A stretch of 64,000 nt of DNA from Virgibacillus natechei (GTDB taxonomy: Bacteria > Bacillota > Bacilli > Bacillales > Amphibacillaceae): positions 1,054,001-1,118,000 of the forward strand of contig NZ_CP110224.1 of NCBI RefSeq assembly GCF_026013645.1. Direction: 5' to 3'. Made by a program: the position numbers and the translations under genes. This document shows positions 57,614 through 64,000 of this stretch, one piece after another. Within the stretch, counting starts at the first letter, position 1. Each line of letters starts with the position of its first letter. The notes below the pieces were generated by a model that did not search any database, was not told where the DNA came from, and saw nothing but the letters and a program-made list of their open reading frames with translations.

Positions 57614-58525
57614 TTACTTCGCCTCAGGAACTCCAATTAATTCTGGTACCGTAACAAATTCAATACCATCCGCCTGTAATTTGGATATGATTTCATCTAA
57701 CGCGCGAGCCGTGGATGATAGGTCCTCATCCTCAAAACCAGAATCCCCCGCGTCATGCATGAGAATAATGGATCCTGGCCCTGTGTTGCTTAATACATTA
57801 TCGATGATTACTTCTGTACTAATTTGTTTCCAGTCTAAGGAATCTACATTCCAACCAACTACTGTGTGATTCATTTCGCCTAATGCTTCTACCAACTCTT
57901 CATTCAACATGCCATAGGGAGATCGGAAATGCCTGGGTTGAAATCCGATAACATCTGCAATCGCATCTTCTGTCTCTCTTACTTCCCACTGTAATCGTCC
58001 TATCCCTTCTTCCTCTTCTGGCAAGTTAGGGTGCGAATACGTATGATTTCCTATTGCATGGCCTTCTTCATGAATCCGGTTTACAAGATCGGGATGCTCT
58101 TCTACTCTTGAGCCTACGAGGAAAAAGGTAGCCGGAACGTCATACTCTTCCAAAACATCTAGTACTTCAGGCGTAAATCGTGGATCTGGTCCATCATCAA
58201 ATGTTAGGGCGACCCGATCTTCTTCAAGAGTACCACGTAATACTAATATATCAGGGTACAGCCTTTGTAGTTTCTCATTAGAAACAGGATGAGGTTCCCG
58301 TACCTCTTCCTCAGTTCCACCTTCAAGCGGGGGTTGATTCTGTACGAAATCAATGTTTTCTTGTTCATTTTGCTCTTCTTGTTGATCCTGCAATGGCGCT
58401 GTTTTCGGCTGATCAGGAGTTGCATCTTCATCAGGTGTCGATTGATCGTCTTGTGCACAAGCACTCACGAAAAGAACTAGCGCAGCGATGAAGAATATTT
58501 TATATGGTTTTATTTTACAAAGCAT
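57614..58525 (-). CDS. Polysaccharide deacetylase lipoprotein, copy 1
   Basis: A 303-residue NodB-domain protein. Lipobox VSAC at ~20-23, then a ~50-residue Gln/Glu/Asp-rich linker, then the catalytic core: TFDDGPDPRF, metal-site HTYSHPN, FRSPYGMLNEE, WNVDSLDWK and IILMHDAG. It de-N-acetylates cell-wall glycans outside the membrane. It is a close paralogue of the next gene. TTGGAGG precedes the ATG. Confidence 0.9.
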   Translation of the reverse strand: MLCKIKPYKIFFIAALVLFVSACAQDDQSTPDEDATPDQPKTAPLQDQQEEQNEQENIDFVQNQPPLEGGTEEEVREPHPVSNEKLQRLYPDILVLRGTLEEDRVALTFDDGPDPRFTPEVLDVLEEYDVPATFFLVGSRVEEHPDLVNRIHEEGHAIGNHTYSHPNLPEEEEGIGRLQWEVRETEDAIADVIGFQPRHFRSPYGMLNEELVEALGEMNHTVVGWNVDSLDWKQISTEVIIDNVLSNTGPGSIILMHDAGDSGFEDEDLSSTARALDEIISKLQADGIEFVTVPELIGVPEAK

Positions 58526-58760
58526 TTTAACCTATACCTCCAAATTTTAAAAAATAGTTGTTATAGGCTGTGTAACCTTTGGATAAAACATACAGTATCT
58601 GTGTTAGTTAGGAGTTTTAATATGATTAAAACCTCTAATGGAGATTCCAATAGAGGTTTTATCGTAGTTTAATGGGCAGGTTGACTAAATACGCGATGTC
58701 CTAGGAATGCGCGTGAATGCTCGTCCCACTCTGAATGAGGTTTTTTATATTAGTTTAGCG
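58526..58760. repeat. Intergenic region with hairpin and composite repeat
   Basis: AAAACCTCTAATG/CAATAGAGGTTTT (58629-58660) is a terminator-like hairpin for copy 2. AGTTTAATGGGCAG follows at 58666, and an inverted copy of GGGACGAGCATTCACGCGCA lies at 58708-58727, the core of the array at 6.3 kb. Confidence 0.6.
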
Positions 58761-59660
58761 TTATTTTTCCTCGGGAATTCCAAGTAACTCTGGAACGGTA
58801 ACAAATTCAATACCGTCCGCCTGTAATTGCGGAATGATTTCATCTAATGAGCGGGGCGTATCGGATAAGTCCACTTCCTCTGTGTCCACGTCACCTCCAT
58901 CATGCATGAGAATAATGGATCCTGGAACGGTATTGCTTAACACATTGTCGGATATCTCTTCTACACCAAGCTCTTTCCAGTCCAAGGAATCTACATCCCA
59001 GCCGACGACTGAATAATTCATTTCGCCTAATGGTTCTACTAATTCTTCATTTAATGCACCATAGGGTGATCGAAAATGTTTAGGTCTGAAACCAATAATA
59101 TCGTTAATTACATCTTCTGTATCCTGTACTTCTGACTGCAATCTCTCCACGGCTTCATCCGCTTCTGGTAAATTCGGATGCGTGTACGTATGGTTACCTA
59201 TTGCATGACCTTCTTCATGAATCCGGGTTGCAAGCTCTGGATTTGCTTCTACTCTTTCTCCCATTAGGAAAAAAGTAGCTTTGACGTCATGTTCTTCTAA
59301 TTTGTCCAGTACATCTGGCGTAAAGCGAGGATCCGGCCCATCATCAAATGTTAAAGCCACTCGATCGTCATCAGGAGAACCTCGTAAAACTAAAATATCG
59401 GGATACTCATCTGCCAACTTCTCATTAGAAACAGGATTCGGTTCCCTGATTATTTTCTCTGGACCCCCATCAAGTTTAGGTGGATCCTGTACGAATTCTT
59501 GTTCATCCTCTTGATCGGGTTGGAACTGCATTGGCAGCAAGGTGTTCGGTTGATCATGAATAACATTTGGTTGCGTTTGCTCTTCTTGTCCACATGCGCT
59601 TATGAAAAGAAACAGCGCAATGATGCATAAAATGTGATAGCTTCTTATTTTAAATTGCAA
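58761..59660 (-). CDS. Polysaccharide deacetylase lipoprotein, copy 2
   Basis: A 299-residue paralogue of copy 1, colinear throughout: lipobox ISAC, acidic linker, TFDDGPDPRF, HTYTHPN, FRSPYGALNEE, WDVDSLDWKE, IILMHDGG. The start is a TTG, ten bases behind GGGAGGTATAGG. The two upstream regions are also similar, so the duplication includes the promoter. The linker is the most diverged part. Confidence 0.9.
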   Translation of the reverse strand: MQFKIRSYHILCIIALFLFISACGQEEQTQPNVIHDQPNTLLPMQFQPDQEDEQEFVQDPPKLDGGPEKIIREPNPVSNEKLADEYPDILVLRGSPDDDRVALTFDDGPDPRFTPDVLDKLEEHDVKATFFLMGERVEANPELATRIHEEGHAIGNHTYTHPNLPEADEAVERLQSEVQDTEDVINDIIGFRPKHFRSPYGALNEELVEPLGEMNYSVVGWDVDSLDWKELGVEEISDNVLSNTVPGSIILMHDGGDVDTEEVDLSDTPRSLDEIIPQLQADGIEFVTVPELLGIPEEK

Positions 59661-59878
59661 TTTGACCTATACCTCCCATAGGAACTTAGTTGCTATAGGT
59701 TGTGCTGTTTTTGGGATAAACATACAGCATCTTTTCTAGGGGGGACTCATTATGCTTTACTATCTGATAAAAAAGGAAGGATTAGCTCTATGGCTATTCC
59801 TTCCAATAAAAACGCTTGTTCATTTATGGCTCTTCACCAAAATCTATGGTTGACAAACTAGGTGTAATTATGAATTAT

Positions 59879-60136
59879 AGTGCCGCTGCGGAAAAACACT
59901 ACGCTTTCCGTGGGCTTGAGCTCAGCCTTCGACGCACAGGACGTGCTAGTGCAGGTGTTGCGACAGGACGTCGCGAACTTAACCTGCCTCAGAAAAAAGA
60001 AGTTCACTTTTTTCCTGTGGGGTCTTCCCACTGCGCATTCCCACAGGACAAGGAAGGCTACGGCAGCATTGCATCGCACGAAGAAAATTGGTCCTGAATT
60101 TTCGAGGAGTCTACGTGTTTTTCCTCCGCTAGATAG
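59879..60136. repeat. MITE-like repeat with inverted ends
   Basis: About 258 bp, more GC-rich than its surroundings. The left end GCTGCGGAAAAACACTACGC and the inverted right end TAGCGGAGGAAAAACACGTA share a GGAAAAACAC core. The inside has further dyads (TTCTTTTTTC region and CCTGTGGG/CCCACAGG). Open frames on both strands are by-products. Confidence 0.6.
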
Positions 60137-60206
60137 TCCTATTACCATAATTATTCATTAATTTCAACCATTAATTTTGGTGTTGACCCTCATTTATTTT
60201 GCAAAA

Positions 60207-60779
60207 TTATTTTACTGCTGCGTTATTTTCATCTTTCGTAACGACATCTACTTTTCCTGTACCTGGATCAATGACTAATCCGTGGACGTTAACTTCTTTT
60301 GGTAGAAGCGGGTGGTTGCGTATGATTGCTACACTTTGTGCGATAGATTCTTCGACGGTATCGAATCCATGGAATTCTTCATGTAAATCTATCCCACCGT
60401 GTGAAAGTGTATGTATGGTTTCTTCTGTAATACCGCGGTCTGTCATACCTTTTGTTAACGCCTCTGTATCAACTTGCGACATGCCACAATCATGATGGCC
60501 AATGACGATAATCTCTTCTGCTTTTAATTTAAATACTGCAACCAGAATACTTTTCATAATGCTATCAAATGGTTTACGGATTATCGCACCCGCATTTTTT
60601 AACATTTTCACATCGCCGTTTTGAATGTTTAAAGCTCTTGGGAGTAATTCGACTAGACGTGATTCCATACAGGTAAATACAACCATTCGCTTATTTGGAT
60701 AGGTATCTGTTTCATACATCTCATATTTTTTTCCTGCTACAAATTCTCTGTTGTATTCGATCATTTCTTCAAGGGGCAT
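60207..60779 (-). CDS. Beta-class carbonic anhydrase, YtiB-like
   Basis: A 190-residue zinc enzyme interconverting CO2 and bicarbonate. Zinc ligands and partners lie in VVFTCMESR (Cys plus Asp/Glu-Arg dyad position) and VIGHHDCGMS (His, Cys). CMESR instead of CMDSR is a visible variant, as in some Bacillus homologues. The ATG at 60779 fits AAGGAG; longer frames run into repeat C. Confidence 0.88.
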   Translation of the reverse strand: MPLEEMIEYNREFVAGKKYEMYETDTYPNKRMVVFTCMESRLVELLPRALNIQNGDVKMLKNAGAIIRKPFDSIMKSILVAVFKLKAEEIIVIGHHDCGMSQVDTEALTKGMTDRGITEETIHTLSHGGIDLHEEFHGFDTVEESIAQSVAIIRNHPLLPKEVNVHGLVIDPGTGKVDVVTKDENNAAVK

Positions 60780-60810
60780 CGAATTCATCTCCTTTTGCGA
60801 ATTTTTATTG

Positions 60811-60901
60811 GCAGTAAAGAAAGTATATCCATACTTCTTTCTGCATAAGTGCAACTAAGTCAACTTGCGAAAGGGCTTGGCAAGTTGCCAAGTTTTCTAA
60901 T
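60811..60901 (+). repeat. Structured dispersed repeat, copy C
   Basis: About 91 nt. The core CTGCATAAGTGCAACTAAG and the end CCAAGTTTTCTAAT equal copies A and B. Hairpin 1 is GCAG...CTGC with AAGAAAGTAT/ATACTTCTTT; hairpin 2 is CAACTTGC/GCAAGTTG with loop containing AAAGGGCTTG. The stems differ from A/B on both arms but pair. It follows TTTTTATTG. Confidence 0.8.
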
Positions 60902-61151
60902 ACAAACTATACCAGTTTTCTTCTAATTTAGGAAGATTCCTTCACTACACTCCTAGCGATGATAATGTACAAATAGGTTATCAATGCTGGATAGATCCGT
61001 GTTATGCTTGAAAGGAGAAAGTAACCCTTTCTGATTGTGACTCTTAAGAATTAATACCACTCTTCATTTTCTTAAAAAAATGAGGTAAGATAAAATGGCT
61101 TAGTATGGAGCATTAGTGTCTTATATATATGTTGTTAGTAGGAGGGATGGC

Positions 61152-61784
61152 ATGGCTAAGAAAAAATATTATGTTGTATGGTCAGGGAACAAGACGGGGA
61201 TCTTTGATACTTGGGAAGAATGTAAAAAACAGGTTCTAGGAGTAAAAGGTGCAAGGTACAAATCCTTCCCTTCAAAAGAGGAAGCAGAAATTGCCTTTAA
61301 AAATGGATCTGCTCCAATGAAAAAATCCATTCACAAAAAGGAATCATCAAGTAAGAAGCAGTCAGCAACATTTATTGAAGAAAGTATAAGTGTGGATGCT
61401 GCGTGTAGCGGGAACCCAGGAGTCATGGAATATAAGGGGGTTTATACAAAAGACGGAAAAGAGATTTTTCATTTTGGTCCTGTTTCTAATGGCACAAACA
61501 ATATAGGGGAGTTCCTAGCAATTGTACATGCGCTCGCTTTAATGAAGGAAAAAGATAGTACGTTGCCTGTTTATTCAGATTCCAGAACAGCCATCAGTTG
61601 GGTTCGAAAAAAACATGTGAATACAACTATACCAAGGAATGAGTCTACAGAATACTTGTGGAAAGTAATTGACCGCGCGATAACCTGGTTAAACCACAAT
61701 ACATATTCGAATAAAATACTTAAATGGGAAACAAAATTATGGGGGGAGAGTAAAGCTGACTTCGGGCGGAAGACCCCGCGGTAA
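61152..61784 (+). CDS. Ribonuclease H with N-terminal RNase-H1/viroplasmin domain
   Basis: A 210-residue enzyme that cuts RNA in RNA-DNA hybrids. Residues 1-50 are the caulimovirus-viroplasmin-like hybrid-binding domain (KKYYVVWSGNKTGIFDTWEE); a Lys/Ser linker follows. The catalytic domain shows the DEDD set: SVDAACSGNPG, IGEFLAIVHAL, VYSDSRTAISW and ESKADFGRK. AGGAGGG precedes the ATG at 61152. Confidence 0.92.
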   Translation: MAKKKYYVVWSGNKTGIFDTWEECKKQVLGVKGARYKSFPSKEEAEIAFKNGSAPMKKSIHKKESSSKKQSATFIEESISVDAACSGNPGVMEYKGVYTKDGKEIFHFGPVSNGTNNIGEFLAIVHALALMKEKDSTLPVYSDSRTAISWVRKKHVNTTIPRNESTEYLWKVIDRAITWLNHNTYSNKILKWETKLWGESKADFGRKTPR

Positions 61785-61828
61785 TATCGGGGTAAAACTC
61801 CAAAACTATTGATATTAGTTGTCTTACC

Positions 61829-61860
61829 TAGTTTTACCCTCAAATATAAGGGTAAAACTA
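61829..61860. terminator. Perfect 12-bp hairpin after the RNase H gene
   Basis: TAGTTTTACCCT pairs with AGGGTAAAACTA around an 8-base loop. A third GGGTAAAACT occurs at ~61789. The poor T tract makes terminator function uncertain. Confidence 0.5.
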
Positions 61861-62263
61861 TTATAACACCAAAAATACACTTTCAAACAGTAACGGATTC
61901 AGTTTAGGGAGAGAAAATATAAAATAATATGAAATTCAGGGATACAAATCGCAAATGATTTTAGTATCCTCTTTTTTATACAGTCTTTATTTCAATTTAT
62001 ATAATGAAACAGCATACCAATTAACATACAAATTATCAGATGTACATAAATTTATGTACACTTGTTAATGTGTCTGCCAAAATGCTTGTTATTTTCGATG
62101 CTATTTACCGATATAATTAAAGTGTTAATTCGCAAAACCTTAAATGAAATTTCTGATTTTTTAGAGGGAGCGAAGTCATTATGTTACAATGAATATAAAG
62201 TATTGGTATACAACAAACGGGCCAGATTGTTGAAAAATTACTAATGGAATGGAGGGTTCAATT
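61861..62263. other. Intergenic region, no gene supported
   Basis: AT-rich; a 60-codon plus frame at 62062-62244 has no ribosome site and no recognisable features. Confidence 0.5.
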
Positions 62264-62527
62264 TTGAACAAAAGAACAAAAAGTATATTAGGATTCTTAT
62301 CTATATTGACCGTAATAATAAGTGTAATCTTTTTCTTTATAATTAGAGGACCTAACGCGAATTTGACATTGGGCATTAGCGTGTTTACGGTGCTTTCCGT
62401 ACTTGGAATTATTTTTGCCATAGTATCTAGAAAACTATGGTTTGTTATAACAGGAATTGTTCTGAATGGTGCAGTGTTGGTTTTCGCATATTTCCTTTTG
62501 CTTGCTGTAGGAATTAGTGAACCGTAA
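62264..62527 (+). CDS. Small membrane protein, 87 residues
   Basis: Three membrane helices after a basic start (LNKRTKSILGFLSILTVIIS). The TTG at 62264 sits seven bases behind GGAGGG; the earlier ATG includes that site. Function unknown. It may belong to the DUF-type membrane proteins common in Bacillus accessory regions. Confidence 0.65.
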   Translation: MNKRTKSILGFLSILTVIISVIFFFIIRGPNANLTLGISVFTVLSVLGIIFAIVSRKLWFVITGIVLNGAVLVFAYFLLLAVGISEP

Positions 62528-62622
62528 AAGATTGTTCCTGAATAGGAGCGCCATTCCGGAATAAAACCTGGTGCCTAATCCTGTGGAAAAGGGCCAGTTA
62601 ACTTTAAAGGGGGGTTAAAGAA

Positions 62623-62802
62623 ATGAATAAGTATGACCAAAATATCATTGCAATATTTTTCATTGTGATTATCACCTTATTTTTATTTGCATATTGGCTT
62701 GATATAAACTTTGGATATGGTCAAATGTTTTTAATTTTAGCTGGAGGATATGGTATATACCTCAACTTTAAAGCAATAAAAAAAGAGCAAAAACCAACGT
62801 AA
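62623..62802 (+). CDS. Small membrane protein, 59 residues
   Basis: MNKYDQNIIAIFFIVIITLF begins a protein with two membrane helices and a Lys-rich end (KKEQKPT). AAAGGGGGG precedes. No family is recognised. Confidence 0.6.
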   Translation: MNKYDQNIIAIFFIVIITLFLFAYWLDINFGYGQMFLILAGGYGIYLNFKAIKKEQKPT

Positions 62803-62930
62803 GGAATCTACCGCAAACGGGCGCGATAATGGAACAAGGTTGTGCCTCAAACGGGCCATTTAATGGAACAATTAACAGAATAAAATGGTTAAGTATTCTT
62901 GTGAAAATTGTGCGGGAAGGAGGGGAAATT

Positions 62931-63500
62931 GTGAAAAGGTTAGTGATTATAACAGTTGGTAAGACCCACAGTGGAAAAAGTACTTTTGCAAAGGATTTAG
63001 AAAATGAGTTAGATAATTCTTTTGTTATGGACCAAGATAACAATGCTGAATTTATAAATACATATTACAAAAAGTTGCAACCCAAATCGGGACCTAATAC
63101 TCTTAAACATTCTATCTCAAAGTTAATTGTTGATTATGCTAAAGAACACACTGATTTGCATATTATTGCTAGTAGTGCAAATCGAACTAAAAAAGGGAGA
63201 AAGTATTTACTGGAAGAAATTTATCCTAAAGATGAGTTTGTCCGTATCATAGTTCATTTTGATATTCCAGATAAAGTTCTGCATTGGCGAGTTACTAATA
63301 GTAAACGTAGTACAGATATATTTAGAGGTGCTTATTCTAATTTTGAGGAAGTGTTATTAAGGCAACAAGCTGAATCTCAATTAGAAGATGTTGTGGATCC
63401 AGTGGAAGGGGAATCGGACAGTTTATTCGTAATTAAGGATAACTTAGAGGTTGATTCTGTAATAAAAGAAATTGTTCATATTTCCAAAAGCTATAATTGA
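62931..63500 (+). CDS. P-loop nucleotide kinase-like protein (AAA_33)
   Basis: A 189-residue protein with Walker A VGKTHSGKSTFAKDL, VMDQDNNAEF and a lid-like Arg region (HWRVTNSKRSTDIFRGAY). It resembles small-molecule or polynucleotide kinases; the substrate is unknown. The GTG at 62931 is placed by AAGGAGGGG; the upstream part of the longer frame is repeat sequence. Confidence 0.7.
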   Translation: MKRLVIITVGKTHSGKSTFAKDLENELDNSFVMDQDNNAEFINTYYKKLQPKSGPNTLKHSISKLIVDYAKEHTDLHIIASSANRTKKGRKYLLEEIYPKDEFVRIIVHFDIPDKVLHWRVTNSKRSTDIFRGAYSNFEEVLLRQQAESQLEDVVDPVEGESDSLFVIKDNLEVDSVIKEIVHISKSYN

Positions 63501-63540
63501 TTACTTCCCGTTTTACGTCTAGCTATACCAGTAATATTAG

Positions 63541-63592
63541 AAAGGACAATTCCATTATCGGGCGCTTTTCTGTAATAAAAATCAGTACGGTG
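63541..63592. repeat. Short GGGCGC-type interspersed repeat
   Basis: ATTCCATTATCGGGCGCTTT with TGTAATAAAAATC. Related copies: ~62533-62570, 62812-62880 (two units) and ~63836-63890. Shared elements are a GGGCGC core, T-rich stretch and GGAATAA or GGAACAA. Confidence 0.55.
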
Positions 63593-63602
63593 GGGTGGGG
63601 AT

Positions 63603-63830
63603 ATGAAAAAGTTGTGGATTTTTTGGTGGAGTGCTAATGCTTTTTGGATTGTCATTTTTGCTGCAGGTACAGCTTTTGTTTGGCTTCGAGATGTTGATGG
63701 TGCTGGTGTTACTCAAACACCTGAGTTAAAATTAGTGGCTTTTATAGTATTATTGGTTGCGTTTATAATTCCACTAATTATTCAGATTGTATGGCTAATT
63801 GTTAATTTGAAAAAGGGCAGAGAGAATTAA
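63603..63830 (+). CDS. DUF3923-like membrane protein
   Basis: A 75-residue protein with two membrane helices; WWSANAFWIVIFAAGTAFVW and WLRDVDGAGVTQTPELKLVA match DUF3923. Function unknown. GTGGGGTGGGG precedes the ATG. Confidence 0.75.
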   Translation: MKKLWIFWWSANAFWIVIFAAGTAFVWLRDVDGAGVTQTPELKLVAFIVLLVAFIIPLIIQIVWLIVNLKKGREN

Positions 63831-63892
63831 GTAATCGGGCGAAATAACCGAGTAAATGTCTGCCGCAATAGGGTCATTTCGTGGAATAACTA

Positions 63893-63933
63893 AAGCCCAA
63901 TTTATCTCCTTAGATTAAGGGTAAATTGGACTT
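63893..63933. terminator. Terminator-like hairpin at the window end
   Basis: AAGCCCAATTTATC pairs imperfectly with GGTAAATTGGACTT. No long T run follows. Confidence 0.4.
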
Positions 63934-64000
63934 AATAACAAAGAGCGTTGTTCCATTTCTCTTTTAATTAGCCTAATAAAATCTGGAGCTAAATTTAATG

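Noticed and set aside
59816..60161. Plus- and minus-strand frames of 93-96 codons
   Set aside because: All fall within the MITE-like repeat and lack ribosome sites.
62062..62244. 60-codon frame
   Set aside because: No ribosome site or similarity; AT-rich spacer.

Overview
The window is a chromosomal stretch of a low-GC, spore-forming Bacillaceae bacterium, probably of the Oceanobacillus/Virgibacillus/Gracilibacillus group. Grounds for this are the AT-rich sequence, AGGAGG-type ribosome binding sites, the 16S sequence, spore genes (an SspP-like SASP and a CotD-like coat protein), a BCCT osmolyte carrier, and a gene order that follows Bacillus subtilis gsaB-bcp-perR-ygzB-rrnD-trnD. The genus call is inference from memory of 16S sequences; no search was run.

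Layout. 0-7 kb: 5' part of a glutamate-1-semialdehyde aminotransferase, a K+-channel-like protein, a Bcp peroxiredoxin, an orphan sugar transferase, a D-2-hydroxyacid dehydrogenase, PerR with a Per box, a PabB-PabC fusion, a 38-bp tandem hairpin array, and YgzB. 7.4-14.5 kb: three tandem rrn promoters, 16S, 23S, 5S, and a 14-gene tRNA cluster ending in a terminator. 15-23 kb: MFS exporter, unknown small genes, a YhfK-like reductase, a YczE-like membrane protein, a FAD oxidase with a DinB protein, and PpaC. 23-32 kb: a carboxylate-uptake locus made of two DUF485/sodium-solute-symporter pairs, a LytS/LytT-type two-component system, and an acetyl-CoA-synthetase-type ligase. 21-bp-phased direct repeats and a cre-like site lie in front of the second symporter pair. 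32-39 kb: cold-shock protein, SspP, Dph6-like ATPase, CotD, YpsA/SLOG protein, SIMPL protein, ABC exporter, and a decayed Doc toxin with its AbrB-type antitoxin. 39.6-46 kb: a run of small accessory genes (four GNATs, Nudix, ASCH, kinase-fold phosphotransferase, TPR, small membrane proteins). 46-54 kb: amino-acid ABC importer, aldo/keto reductase, DHA2 exporter, BCCT carrier, ring-cleaving dioxygenase. 54-64 kb: CadC/CadA metal efflux, duplicated polysaccharide-deacetylase lipoproteins, a MITE-like repeat, carbonic anhydrase, RNase H, and small membrane proteins separated by short repeats.

How genes work together. The best supported circuit is at 23-32 kb. A LytS-like sensor and LytTR regulator probably activate the DUF485/symporter pair at 28-30 kb through operators at 27834-27883, with catabolite control through an adjacent cre-like box; a downstream acyl-CoA ligase would activate the imported acid. 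PerR, CadC and the ring-cleaving dioxygenase each have an operator-like palindrome at the promoter.

The most novel signal is an ~88-91-nt element present three times (33022, 48812, 60811). Its core CTGCATAAGTGCAACTAAG is invariant and is flanked by two hairpins whose stems differ between copies but keep base pairing. All three copies follow a T-rich TTTATT tract, and two sit directly behind terminators. It looks like a structured RNA or an IS200/IS605-type palindrome-ended miniature element.
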